NCBI GenBank assembly: GCA_002431395.1
Contig: DJEU01000025.1
Location: forward strand, 76,820-140,819
DNA from: Lachnoclostridium sp. UBA5890
GTDB taxonomy: Bacteria > Bacillota > Clostridia > Lachnospirales > Lachnospiraceae
DNA length: 64,000 bases
Direction: 5' to 3'
Of this stretch, positions 20,780-29,311 are shown piece by piece. The position numbers and the translations under genes are program-made. Below the pieces are notes generated by a model that saw only the letters and a program-made list of their open reading frames with translations, did no database searches and was not told the DNA's origin. Numbering within the stretch: the first letter of the stretch is position 1; each line of letters begins with the position of its first letter.

Positions 20780-21695
20780 ACGTTCATTGGCTTCCCGGTT
20801 GAATAATGCCAGTAAAATGGCTGGGATTGATACCACCTCGTATAAACCGGTTCGGCTGGATCCGGAACAGTTGATTCCTTCGATGGATAATTTTTATCAT
20901 GTTTCCGAAGAGGATGTAGAAGAGCTGGCGGACAGTATGCTGCACTCCGGGTTGATTGAGCCGATCATCGTGGCGCGTGTTGATGGTCACGACCGCATCG
21001 TATCCGGACACCGACGGAGAGAAGCCGCCTTATTAAATAAAAAACGCGGATATGAAGAATTCAACGAGGTAAATTGTATGATGCGCGAGATGACGCAGAA
21101 TATGTTTATGATAACATTGGCATCGGCGAACGCGTTTACCCGGAAACTTACGGATTTCGAGCTGATAAAACAAGCTGAAATTCTCCGTACATATTATCAA
21201 AAAGCCAAAGAAGAGGATGGCTTAGAAATCAAAGGAAAGATGCGTGACTTTTTGGCGGCGCAGCTTGGTGTATCAAAAACAAAGATGGCACAGATCGATG
21301 CCATCAATAACAATCTTTCCAATGAAGGAAAGCAGGCTTTGGAGGCAGGAGATATCAACTTCTCAAAAGCGTACGAGACTTCAAAACTGCCACCGGAACA
21401 ACAGCAGGAAGTGATTAAAAACAGAACATTGTTGTCACAGGATGTAAAAGATCTGGCACAGCAGAATCGTAAAACCGCAAATATTTCTTTCCAGATGAAA
21501 GAAGAGACGGAGTGTGTTGAGGAAGAGACTTTTACTATGCCAATCAAAAAGCCGAGGGAAAAACTCCGCCTGAGTTTCAAACCACAAGTTGCAAATTTTA
21601 ATTGGGAGACAATGACGTTTAAAGATTATCAATTTTATAAACAGGTGGTAAGAAAACTGGAAGAAGTTCATCCAGAGTTTTTGACAATGAAGTAA
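20772..21695 (+). CDS. parB: ParB-like partition protein
   Basis: A 307-residue ParB/Spo0J-type protein. The N-terminal ParB/sulfiredoxin-like domain includes SGLIEPIIVARVDGHDRIVS and the GHRRREAAL nucleotide-binding motif (about residues 79-87). A central helix-turn-helix (DFLAAQLGVSKTKMAQIDAI) follows, then a basic C-terminal part. GGTGGAG lies before ATG 20772, and the gene overlaps the parA stop by 8 bases. ParB proteins bind palindromic parS sites; the six 17-bp palindromes in this prophage are the obvious candidates. Confidence 0.9.
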   Translation: MPKRSLASRLNNASKMAGIDTTSYKPVRLDPEQLIPSMDNFYHVSEEDVEELADSMLHSGLIEPIIVARVDGHDRIVSGHRRREAALLNKKRGYEEFNEVNCMMREMTQNMFMITLASANAFTRKLTDFELIKQAEILRTYYQKAKEEDGLEIKGKMRDFLAAQLGVSKTKMAQIDAINNNLSNEGKQALEAGDINFSKAYETSKLPPEQQQEVIKNRTLLSQDVKDLAQQNRKTANISFQMKEETECVEEETFTMPIKKPREKLRLSFKPQVANFNWETMTFKDYQFYKQVVRKLEEVHPEFLTMK

Positions 21696-21745
21696 CTGGC
21701 ACCAATGGCTTTTGCATCACGGCAAGCCATTTGATTTATCTATCT

Positions 21746-21779
21746 GCACCGGGCATTGCTGATGAGGGGTGCCCGGTGT
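21746..21779. terminator. Strong hairpin after parB
   Basis: GCACCGGGCA pairs with TGCCCGGTGT around a 14-base loop, 50 bases past parB. There is no long T run, so it may slow transcription or stabilise the mRNA rather than end it. A second hairpin, AATGGCTT/AAGCCATT, lies just upstream. Confidence 0.5.
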
Positions 21780-21804
21780 GAAAAAGTTAGTTGGAGGGAT
21801 AAAA

Positions 21805-21978
21805 ATGTTTTGTACAGATAAAATCCACAAGATTATGGCTGGAGCGATATCTGCTTTTGCACAACACGATATCCGAAATGGCAGACTGCCAAGATATGAG
21901 GAATATTTTAGTGCAGCCAGACTGGCTGTTACGCTTTACCTTATTAGTAAAGTGAGAAAGGGAGTGAAGATACTATGA
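21805..21978 (+). CDS. Small phage protein, 57 residues
   Basis: Starts MFCTDKIHKIMAGAISAFAQ at ATG 21805 with TTGGAGGG upstream, and overlaps the next start by 4 bases. It is helical and ends LYLISKVRKGVKIL. It sits directly ahead of the replication initiator gene; function is unknown. Confidence 0.6.
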   Translation: MFCTDKIHKIMAGAISAFAQHDIRNGRLPRYEEYFSAARLAVTLYLISKVRKGVKIL

Positions 21979-22868
21979 TTCATTCATTTGATACAAGCAT
22001 AGCCGAAGCGTATGGATTATTTGAAGCCATTCTTCTAAACAATATCTACTATTGGTTGGAACATAACCGCAGTAATGGGAGGCATTATTACGACGGTAAA
22101 TATTGGACTTATAACTCGGTAGGTGCTTACGCAGAACTTTTCCCATATATGTCAAAAGGGAAGATTGAGCGTGCATTGAAGCACTTGGAAGAAGAAGGGA
22201 TCCTTGTTACGGGAAATTACAACAAAATTGCCACAGATCGAACAAAATGGTATGCCCTTACGGTAAAGGGATATCAAGTTGTTCAGCATGAGAAGGAAGA
22301 AACGGAACAAAATGAGAAATGCATTTCTCAAAATCAAGAAATGGATTCCCCAGATTTAAGAAATGCAATTCCTAAAAATGAGGAACCAATACCATATATA
22401 AACACAGATAATAAACCAGATAATAAAACTACAGAATCAAAAGATTCTGTTCGTCAGACCGATGTCCGACGTTCCACAAGGACGGATCAGGATGTGGCAG
22501 AAGTGATTGCCTTGTGGAATCAATTGGCTGATATCGGGATAAATCCGGTAAAAGGTATCTCATCGAGTTCAAAACGGTATAAAAACCTAAAGGCACGGAT
22601 ACGGCAATATGGCATTGAGCCTGTGAAAGAAGCGGTTGAACAAATTCGGCACAGCGCATTTCTGCAAGGCAAAAACAAAAATGGCTGGTGCATTACTTTC
22701 GACTGGTTTGTTCTTCCGAACAATTTTCCTAAAGTGCTGGAGGGCAATTATGCAAACAAAGGAGTGACGAGTGATGGAAGACATAAGACGGGTGGCACAA
22801 AATATCATGCAGGAGATTACTACGGAGAGGGAGCAGTCTCGTTTGACGGATTCCAAGATATCCAGTGA
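21975..22868 (+). CDS. Phage replication initiator, winged helix plus DnaD-like C-terminus
   Basis: A 297-residue protein. The N-terminal winged-helix part includes IYYWLEHNRSNGRHYYDGKY, WTYNSVGAYAELFPYMSKGK and IERALKHLEEEGILVTGNYN. A hydrophilic linker rich in Asn, Lys and Thr spans about residues 110-170. The C-terminal part (VIALWNQLADIGINPVKGIS, then GWCITFDWFVLPNNFPKVLEG) is typical of phage replication proteins that load a helicase. It overlaps the DnaC-like gene by 95 bases, a normal arrangement for this pair. Confidence 0.82.
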   Translation: MIHSFDTSIAEAYGLFEAILLNNIYYWLEHNRSNGRHYYDGKYWTYNSVGAYAELFPYMSKGKIERALKHLEEEGILVTGNYNKIATDRTKWYALTVKGYQVVQHEKEETEQNEKCISQNQEMDSPDLRNAIPKNEEPIPYINTDNKPDNKTTESKDSVRQTDVRRSTRTDQDVAEVIALWNQLADIGINPVKGISSSSKRYKNLKARIRQYGIEPVKEAVEQIRHSAFLQGKNKNGWCITFDWFVLPNNFPKVLEGNYANKGVTSDGRHKTGGTKYHAGDYYGEGAVSFDGFQDIQ

Positions 22869-23598
22869 GGTGTGCCCAAAGTGTCACGGTTTGGGAGTGA
22901 TTTTTTATAACCGCGGCAATTATGAGTACGCCAAAGATTGTGATTGCGGCATTAATCAGCGGAAAGAAGAGCAGAGCCGCCTCACATTTGCGGAAATCCC
23001 GAAGACATTTGAAGAGGTGTCGCTTCAAAATTTCCGCTTTGATCTTTACCAGAGTGAAACTAGCAGAAATACCGCAATGGCGGCGGCAAAGGCAGTAAAG
23101 TTTTGGCTTGAAAACTGGCAGACAAACCAACAGAACGGCAAAGGATTGTACTTGTTTTCAGGCACGAAAGGCTCTGGAAAGACACGGATGGCGGTTAGTA
23201 TCGCCAACTATCTTATCCGGCAAAAGAAGATATATGTGCGCTTTGCTACATCGCCCCAGATTATAAGCCATATAGCAGCATCTTGGGAAGATGGGGGAGA
23301 GGCGGCACTTCTTTCTAGCCTGGGAAAAGTCACGGTGTTGATTATCGATGATTTTGGCGCAGAACAGGTTAAGCCGTGGATCGCCGAAAAATTTTATCAG
23401 ATAATCAACGAGAGGTACATAAATCGACGCATTACTATTTTCACATCAAATATGAGTTTGGACAATTTGGAATATGACGACCGCATTACGAATCGCATCA
23501 AGGAATGCAGCTATCTTATCCCATTTCCGGAAGAATCAGTCCGGGACAAAATCGCAGAAGACAACGCTAGACAGTTGCGTCTAGCAATTCAAAATTAA
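22774..23598 (+). CDS. DnaC-like helicase-loader ATPase
   Basis: A 274-residue AAA+ protein. The N-terminal zinc site is CPKCHGLGVIFYNRGNYEYA plus CDCG. Walker A is GTKGSGKTRMAVSIANYL (about residues 129-136) and Walker B is VTVLIIDDFGAE. Sensor motifs follow in TIFTSNMSLDNLEYDDRITN. It would load the host replicative helicase at the phage origin with the upstream initiator. ATG 22774 is preferred to GTG 22771. Confidence 0.9.
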   Translation: MEDIRRVAQNIMQEITTEREQSRLTDSKISSEVCPKCHGLGVIFYNRGNYEYAKDCDCGINQRKEEQSRLTFAEIPKTFEEVSLQNFRFDLYQSETSRNTAMAAAKAVKFWLENWQTNQQNGKGLYLFSGTKGSGKTRMAVSIANYLIRQKKIYVRFATSPQIISHIAASWEDGGEAALLSSLGKVTVLIIDDFGAEQVKPWIAEKFYQIINERYINRRITIFTSNMSLDNLEYDDRITNRIKECSYLIPFPEESVRDKIAEDNARQLRLAIQN

Positions 23599-23647
23599 AC
23601 CGCATCGGAAAACAATAACCCAAGAACAGAAATGAGAAGATGTTATC

Positions 23648-24895
23648 ATGAACGATTTCATCAATGAAAGTAGCGTATCGGAAAAAGAACTGTTGAACTT
23701 CATTATGGATAATGGTATGATTGATTTAATAAACATAAAGCAACAGTTAGATATGCAAAAGAAGGAGCAAATATTACAGAATCACAAGCATAAGATCTGG
23801 CAGGGAAGCAACGGTAAGTGGCATACCTATATACCAGATCCAGTGAAAGGAAGAAAACTTATTAACCGATCTACACGAGAGGATGTTGAGCAGGCAATTA
23901 TCGACAGTGAGCAGAGCGGTGATTCTTTCAAGGAAAGATTTGAAATTTGGATAAAACGGCAGGAAGACTGTGGAGTTAGTCCAAATACTGTTCGCCGATA
24001 TCGTACGGATTACAATAGATTTTTTGCTGGAGAAGAAATTGAAAACATGGCTTTGAAAAACATTGATTCTGATTTTTTGGAGGCATTTTTTATTCGCAAG
24101 ATCAAAGAGAAAAAAATCCCGTATCGTTCCGTACAAGGTATCTTCGGATATACGAGAGGGGTCTTTGAGAAGGCTCTTCGTGATAGAATCATCAAAGAAA
24201 ATCCATGTAACTACGTTGATTTTAGATTGTGGAAAAAACATTGTTCTGACGAAAAAAAACGTCCACCAGCACGAAGTATCATAACAGAAGAAGAGATGGA
24301 GAAGTTTATGGAAGTGTTGCAGGAATCCATAAAACAAAATCCAGAGTATATCCAAAATTATGGAGTGATGCTTTCCGTTTATACTGGCATGCGTGTCGGA
24401 GAATTGGCTGCATTAAGATGGGAATGTGTATCTTTCAAGGATAAATACATTCTTGTTAATAAGTCTGAAAAAATCAATCTTGACACCAATGAGACCTATC
24501 TTGACAAAACAAAAACGGGAAAGATACGTTATGTTCCTCTAATGGATGAAGCGGCAGAACTATTGAGGCATGTTCGTAAAATCCAATTAAAAAATGGATG
24601 GAACAGTGAGTTCATTTTTGCTAATGAAAACGGGCGTGTTTCAGCAGCGGCAATTTCGGGCTGTATTCGTCGACGTTGTCATACTGCTGGACTGGGTGAA
24701 AAGAGCATCTCATCTATGAGGAAAACATTTAACTCAAAACTGCGTTGTAGTGGAGTGTCTGCGGTTGTGGCTGCATCTATCCTGGGACATTCGCCAAGAG
24801 TGAACGAAATGAATTATACTTTTGACGTTGCCCAGATGGAATATAAACTGCAACTCGTAAACAATGCGATGTTGAAAAAAAATAATTTTGCTTAA
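23648..24895 (+). CDS. int: Tyrosine site-specific integrase
   Basis: A 415-residue integrase. The N-terminal arm-binding and SAM-like core-binding domains span about residues 60-190. The catalytic domain shows the first Arg in YTGMRVGELAALRW, the Lys in KTGKIRYVPL, the second Arg in SISSMRKTFNSKL, the His in LGHSPRVNEMNYTF and the Tyr in the same segment. The usual HxxR reads SxxR here (first His replaced), which some active members allow. It is the last phage gene and lies 79 bases from the attR tRNA fragment. Confidence 0.93.
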   Translation: MNDFINESSVSEKELLNFIMDNGMIDLINIKQQLDMQKKEQILQNHKHKIWQGSNGKWHTYIPDPVKGRKLINRSTREDVEQAIIDSEQSGDSFKERFEIWIKRQEDCGVSPNTVRRYRTDYNRFFAGEEIENMALKNIDSDFLEAFFIRKIKEKKIPYRSVQGIFGYTRGVFEKALRDRIIKENPCNYVDFRLWKKHCSDEKKRPPARSIITEEEMEKFMEVLQESIKQNPEYIQNYGVMLSVYTGMRVGELAALRWECVSFKDKYILVNKSEKINLDTNETYLDKTKTGKIRYVPLMDEAAELLRHVRKIQLKNGWNSEFIFANENGRVSAAAISGCIRRRCHTAGLGEKSISSMRKTFNSKLRCSGVSAVVAASILGHSPRVNEMNYTFDVAQMEYKLQLVNNAMLKKNNFA

Positions 24896-24974
24896 ATTTT
24901 CGATTACTTTATGATTATTTGCTGATTATTCGTCGGCAAATTACCGAAATATCGTACGTTGTGGATTCGATAAA

Positions 24975-24996
24975 GGTTCGAATCCCTCCGTCTCCG
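24975..24996 (+). other. attR: 3' end fragment of a tRNA-Ser gene
   Basis: GGTTCGAATCCCTCCGTCTC plus CG matches the T-loop, T-stem and acceptor end of a Lachnospiraceae-type tRNA-Ser with G73. The 5' side of the T-stem (TAAAGG) does not pair properly, so the tRNA does not extend leftward, as expected if the sequence to the left is phage. The intact tRNA-Ser should lie at attL outside the window. Confidence 0.75.
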
Positions 24997-25012
24997 TTGT
25001 TTAAAAATCTTG

Positions 25013-25040
25013 TTGACATTTGAAAAAAATGTGATATACT
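25013..25040 (+). promoter_or_regulatory. trp operon promoter
   Basis: TTGACA, 16 bases, TATACT, just outside the prophage end. It starts the T-box leader. Confidence 0.8.
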
Positions 25041-25046
25041 GATTTT

Positions 25047-25340
25047 TAGATAAGAAATATATCGAAACCGATGAGCAAGAGTAAGTAAAAGTGAAACATT
25101 GTTTTCAGAGAGCTGCAGGTGGGTGCGATGCAGCAGCAATATCATTTTGAATGGACTTGTGAGGGCAGCTTGAAAGAGTATCGAGTAGACGCTGACGGAA
25201 ACCTGTACCGTTAACAACAGGAGTGCATGGTGGTGCATGATGAGTGGGTTATACCGATTAGCCAATAAGGGTGGTACCGCAGAAGTTGATAGCTTTTGTC
25301 CCTGTTCTAGTGATAGAACAAGTGACAGAGGCTTTTTTTA
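25047..25340 (+). promoter_or_regulatory. Tryptophan T-box riboswitch
   Basis: The conserved T-box sequence AAGGGTGGTACCGC is at 25267-25280. Upstream, GAATGGAC contains TGG (25152-25154) in the specifier position, predicting binding of uncharged tRNA-Trp. A terminator (AGC...GCT stem, 25291-25338, with TTTTTTTA) competes with the antiterminator. Low tryptophan therefore raises transcription of the trp genes. Confidence 0.93.
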
Positions 25341-25350
25341 TTGCTTTAGC

Positions 25351-25368
25351 GTAACTATTCAGGACGCC
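25351..25368. repeat. 18-bp sequence also present at 63927-63944
   Basis: GTAACTATTCAGGACGCC occurs here, between the T-box terminator and trpE, and again after the hemerythrin gene. It is probably part of a genome-dispersed repeat family. Confidence 0.7.
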
Positions 25369-25438
25369 TCAGGTATCGCACAATCGGACAATCTCTTTTG
25401 CACACATCGTAGCAATAAACAAAAAGGAGATGTTTACG

Positions 25439-26908
25439 ATGTTGTTAGAAAAAATTGAAAAATATGTGGCGGATTATGATGTGATTCCGGTAAAAAAAGA
25501 AATTTATGCGGATCTCGTGACGCCCATTGCGTTATTGCAGAAAATTGCAGCAAAGAAAAAACGTTTTTACCTTCTCGAAAGTGTAGAAGGAGGAGAAAAG
25601 TGGGGACGTTATTCTTTCCTTGGCTACGATCCGGTGATGCGGGTATCCTGCTTCCGGGATAAGGTCGAGATCGAAGAAAAGGGAGAAAAAAAGACAATCA
25701 CCACAAACGATTCGTTTCAGGTGATCCGGGATATTTTAAAGCGGTATCGTTCGCCGAAGATTGAAGATATGCCGCCGTTTACGGGAGGATTTGTTGGATA
25801 TTTTGCCTATGCCATGATTGAGCATGCAGAGCCGGTGTTAAATATCAAGCGAGGCGAATTTAACGATTACGATCTGATGCTTTTTGATAAAGTGATTGCG
25901 TACGATCAATTGAAACAAAAGATCATTGTCGTAGGAAATGTAAAGACCAAAGGGGATTTGCAGCAAAATCTGCAAAAGGCAGAAAAAGAGATTGATGACA
26001 TTATCACTATGATTCAGGAGGAGACGAAATTACCGGAATTTCCTTCTTATGACAAAGTGAAATTTGAATGTAATGTATCTGAAAAAGAATATGAAGATAT
26101 CGTCGAGAAGACAAAAGAATATATCCACGATGGAGATATTTTCCAGGCAGTAATTTCCAGACGATTTGTCAGCCCTTACGAGGGAAGCCTGATTCAGCCG
26201 TATCGTGTGCTTCGAACGACAAATTCTTCCCCGTACATGGTTTATATGAACTTAGATGATGTGGAAATCATGAGTACCTCGCCGGAGACGCTGGTTCGTT
26301 TGCAGGATGGAAGATTGACGACATTCCCGGTCGCAGGATCCAGACCGAGAGGAAAAGATGAAGCGGAAGACGAAGCTCTTGTTAAAGATCTTCTCAGTGA
26401 TGAAAAAGAATTGTCAGAGCACAATATGCTCGTGGATCTGGGACGAAACGATCTGGGACGTATCGCAGAATTTGGTACCGTGGATGTAACAAAATATATG
26501 ATGATCCACAAATATTCGAAGATCATGCATATTTGTTCTCAGGTGGAAGCCGATATCCGAAAAGATGCGGATGCTCTGGATGCTGTAAAATCCGTGCTGC
26601 CGGCCGGAACGTTATCCGGAGCACCAAAGATCCGAGCTTGTGAGATCATTGACGAACTGGAAAGTGAGCCGCGTGGAATTTACGGAGGAGCACTTGGTTA
26701 TCTTGATTTCAGCGGAAACTTAGATACCTGTATCGCCATTCGTATGGCAGTAAAAAAAGACGGAAAAGTCTATGTGCAGGCAGGAGGCGGTATCGTCGCC
26801 GACAGCCAGCCGAGACTGGAATATGAAGAGTCCGGCAACAAAGCAAGGGCAGTGATCGACGCAATACAAAATGCAGGAAAAGATATGACAGGAGGTTTGA
26901 TGATATGA
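25439..26908 (+). CDS. trpE: Anthranilate synthase component I
   Basis: A 489-residue chorismate-binding enzyme that makes anthranilate with TrpG, the first step of tryptophan synthesis. Visible family blocks are GDIFQAVISRRF, SPYMVYMNLDDVEIMSTSPE, TFPVAGSRPRGKDEAEDE, ELSEHNMLVDLGRNDLGRIA and LPAGTLSGAPKIRACEIIDE. The feedback motif region near LLESVEGGEKWGRYSF (typical LLES) is present, so the enzyme is probably inhibited by tryptophan. ATG 25439 has AAAAGGAG upstream; ATG 25430 lies too close to it. trpG overlaps the stop. Confidence 0.97.
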   Translation: MLLEKIEKYVADYDVIPVKKEIYADLVTPIALLQKIAAKKKRFYLLESVEGGEKWGRYSFLGYDPVMRVSCFRDKVEIEEKGEKKTITTNDSFQVIRDILKRYRSPKIEDMPPFTGGFVGYFAYAMIEHAEPVLNIKRGEFNDYDLMLFDKVIAYDQLKQKIIVVGNVKTKGDLQQNLQKAEKEIDDIITMIQEETKLPEFPSYDKVKFECNVSEKEYEDIVEKTKEYIHDGDIFQAVISRRFVSPYEGSLIQPYRVLRTTNSSPYMVYMNLDDVEIMSTSPETLVRLQDGRLTTFPVAGSRPRGKDEAEDEALVKDLLSDEKELSEHNMLVDLGRNDLGRIAEFGTVDVTKYMMIHKYSKIMHICSQVEADIRKDADALDAVKSVLPAGTLSGAPKIRACEIIDELESEPRGIYGGALGYLDFSGNLDTCIAIRMAVKKDGKVYVQAGGGIVADSQPRLEYEESGNKARAVIDAIQNAGKDMTGGLMI

Positions 26909-27474
26909 TTCTCTTAATTGACAATTATGACAGTTTTTCCTATAACCTCGTTCAGTTGATCGGGGAGATCAATCCGGATATCAAAGTAATCCGAAACGAT
27001 GAAAAGACCGTGGAGGAAATCCGGGCGATGAAACCAAGTCATATCATTTTATCGCCGGGACCGGGATATCCGAAAGATGCCGGTGTATGTGAAGAGGTGA
27101 TCCGCAGTCTTGGCGGCGAGATCCCTATTCTGGGCGTGTGCCTGGGACATCAGGCAATCTGTGAAGTATTTGGAGCCACCATCTGTCATGCCAAACAATT
27201 GATGCATGGAAAAAAGAGCAATGTAAAAATTGATACCGAAGATCCTATTTTCCAGAATCTTCCGGAACGGATCGATGTGGCGAGATATCATTCCCTGATT
27301 GCAGACATTGACACAGTTCCGGAGGAACTTAAAGTCATTTCGGTGGATGACAATCAGGAAGTAATGGCAGTAAAACACAGAGAAAAAAAGATTTATGGAT
27401 TACAGTTTCATCCGGAATCAATTCTGACGCCGGATGGCAGAGTGATCTTAAACAATTTTTTAAAAACAATATAA
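26905..27474 (+). CDS. trpG: Anthranilate synthase component II, glutamine amidotransferase
   Basis: A 189-residue class I glutamine amidotransferase that supplies ammonia to TrpE. MILLIDNYDSFSYNLVQLIG opens the protein. The catalytic Cys is in GVCLGHQAI and the His/Glu pair in GLQFHPESILTPDG. It overlaps trpE by 4 bases. It could also serve p-aminobenzoate synthesis, as TrpG does in some Firmicutes, but no pab gene is nearby. Confidence 0.97.
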   Translation: MILLIDNYDSFSYNLVQLIGEINPDIKVIRNDEKTVEEIRAMKPSHIILSPGPGYPKDAGVCEEVIRSLGGEIPILGVCLGHQAICEVFGATICHAKQLMHGKKSNVKIDTEDPIFQNLPERIDVARYHSLIADIDTVPEELKVISVDDNQEVMAVKHREKKIYGLQFHPESILTPDGRVILNNFLKTI

Positions 27475-27493
27475 TTTCAAGGAGGCATTTATC

Positions 27494-28507
27494 ATGGTAA
27501 TCAAAGAGGCAATTCATGAAGTGATTAATGGAAAAGATTTAAGTTATGAGATGGCACAGGGTGCGATGAAAGAAATTATGTCAGGGGAAGCATCCCAGAT
27601 ATTGATGGCAACCTATCTTACGGCACTTCGTATGAAAGGCGAAACCATTACAGAGATTACAGCATCTGCGCAGGCCATGCGTGATCTTGGTGTACATTTG
27701 ACACCGGACTATGATGTCCTTGAAATCGTAGGAACCGGCGGAGATGAAGTGGGAACATTTAACATTTCCACCACATCCGCATTTGTTATCGCGGCGGCAG
27801 GAATCCCGGTGGCAAAACATGGAAACCGAAGTGTATCCAGTAAAAGTGGTGCCGCAGACGTGCTCGAAAGCCTGGGAGCAGATATTACGATTGATGATAA
27901 AAAAAGCAAAGAAGTTCTTGATAAAGTAAAAATGAGTTTCTTATTTGCGCAGTATTATCATTCTTCCATGAAAAATGTCGGCCCGGTTCGTAAAGAAATG
28001 GGAGAGCGTACGATATTTAACATCCTTGGTCCACTTACGAACCCTGCAAATGCAAGCATTCAGCTTTTGGGTGTATATAACAACGATCTGGTTGAAAAAC
28101 TGGCAGAAGTATTGAAAAATCTTGGCGTAAAACGAGGCATGGCAGTTTGTGGAAACGACGGACTTGACGAGATCACGCTTACCGGTCCGACACATTGCTG
28201 CGAGATCCATGACGGCGGCTTGACATCCTTTGATATCACACCGGAACAATTCGGATTTGAAACCTGTGATCTGAAAGAACTGATCGGAGGAACGCCACAG
28301 GAAAATGCACAGATTACAAGAGATATCTTGTCCGGAAAAGAAACCGGCGCAAAGAGAAATGTAATCTTGATGAATGCCGGAATTGCTATTTATCTTGGAA
28401 AAGAGGGCATTACGATGGAAGAAGGAGTCGCTATCGCAAAAGAAATGATCGACAGCGGAAAGGCTCTTGAGAAACTGGAAGAATTTGTAAAAGAAACCAA
28501 TGCCTGA
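27494..28507 (+). CDS. trpD: Anthranilate phosphoribosyltransferase
   Basis: A 337-residue enzyme joining anthranilate to phosphoribosyl pyrophosphate. The PRPP-binding loop VGTGGDEVGTFNISTTSAFV (about residues 77-96), KHGNRSVSSKSGAADVLESL and GPLTNPA mark the family. It stands alone here, not fused to TrpG. AAGGAGG lies upstream of ATG 27494. Confidence 0.97.
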   Translation: MVIKEAIHEVINGKDLSYEMAQGAMKEIMSGEASQILMATYLTALRMKGETITEITASAQAMRDLGVHLTPDYDVLEIVGTGGDEVGTFNISTTSAFVIAAAGIPVAKHGNRSVSSKSGAADVLESLGADITIDDKKSKEVLDKVKMSFLFAQYYHSSMKNVGPVRKEMGERTIFNILGPLTNPANASIQLLGVYNNDLVEKLAEVLKNLGVKRGMAVCGNDGLDEITLTGPTHCCEIHDGGLTSFDITPEQFGFETCDLKELIGGTPQENAQITRDILSGKETGAKRNVILMNAGIAIYLGKEGITMEEGVAIAKEMIDSGKALEKLEEFVKETNA

Positions 28508-28527
28508 GTAAGGCAGGGAGGAATCTT

Positions 28528-29307
28528 ATGATTTTAGATGAGATCGCAGCAAAGACAAGAGAGCGGGTAGCGCGGTGCAAAGAGAACGTCAGCCCGGAAG
28601 AGATGAAAAAAAAGGCACTTTCTCTGCCGGCAGAGACGGGTTTTCCTTTTGAAAAACAATTGAAAAAGGACGGTGTTTCCTTTATCTGCGAGATAAAAAA
28701 AGCGTCTCCTTCCAAAGGCGTGATCGCAGAGCAGTTTGCTTATCTTGACATTGCGGCTGAATACGAGAAAATTGGTGCTGACTGCATTTCGGTATTGACA
28801 GAACCGGATTATTTCATGGGAAGTACCGAATATTTGAAAGAAATTCATGAAAAAGTAGATATTCCTCTGCTTCGGAAAGATTTTACCGTGGATGAGTATA
28901 TGATTTATGAGGCAAAGACGATCGGAGCGAGTGCAGTGCTTTTAATTTGTTCTCTTTTGGACGAGGAGACTCTTCGCGAGTGGATCGCACTGAGCCATAG
29001 TCTGGGACTTTCGGCATTGGTGGAGGCACATGACGAAGAAGAGATTCAGATGGCGGTACGCACCGGAGCAAGGATCATCGGCGTCAATAACCGCAATTTG
29101 AAGACGTTTGAAGTAGACATCAATAATTGCATTCGTCAGAGAAAGCACATTCCTTCGGATATTTTATTCGTGGCAGAAAGCGGAATCAAATCCAGAGAGG
29201 ACATTGCCGCGTTGGAAAAAGGCGGTGTCGATGGTGTTTTGATCGGGGAAACACTGATGCGGAGCCCGGATAAAGCAGCGACACTGCGTCAGCTGAAAGG
29301 ACGGTAA
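28528..29307 (+). CDS. trpC: Indole-3-glycerol-phosphate synthase
   Basis: A 259-residue TIM-barrel enzyme. FICEIKKASPSKGVIAEQF carries the first catalytic Lys, ISVLTEPDYFMGS and LLRKDFTVDEYMIYEAKTIG follow, and GARIIGVNNRNLKTFEVDIN and VAESGI close the active site. It makes indole-glycerol phosphate for TrpA. The gene follows trpD after 20 bases and precedes trpF by 4. Confidence 0.97.
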   Translation: MILDEIAAKTRERVARCKENVSPEEMKKKALSLPAETGFPFEKQLKKDGVSFICEIKKASPSKGVIAEQFAYLDIAAEYEKIGADCISVLTEPDYFMGSTEYLKEIHEKVDIPLLRKDFTVDEYMIYEAKTIGASAVLLICSLLDEETLREWIALSHSLGLSALVEAHDEEEIQMAVRTGARIIGVNNRNLKTFEVDINNCIRQRKHIPSDILFVAESGIKSREDIAALEKGGVDGVLIGETLMRSPDKAATLRQLKGR

Positions 29308-29311
29308 TGCC

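Larger units (their letters stand above)
1..24996. mobile_element. Right part of a P2/Mu-like (contractile tail) prophage
   Basis: A continuous run of phage tail, lysis, lysogeny, replication and integration genes fills the first 25 kb and stops at a 22-bp tRNA-Ser 3'-end fragment, after which housekeeping trp genes begin. The tail gene order (tape measure, X, D, U, gp25, J, I, fibre) is that of myophages of the P2/Mu type. Head, terminase and attL sequences are not in the window, so the left end is unknown. The presence of ParA and ParB together with an integrase suggests an element that may also persist as a plasmid; that is inference. Confidence 0.93.

Noticed and set aside
24950..24996. 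tmRNA (ssrA) 3' end as the attachment site
   Set aside because: The last base before the chromosome is G, which fits tRNA-Ser G73; tmRNA normally has A. The CCTCCGTCTCCG end fits tRNA-Ser better, though tmRNA was not excluded by alignment.
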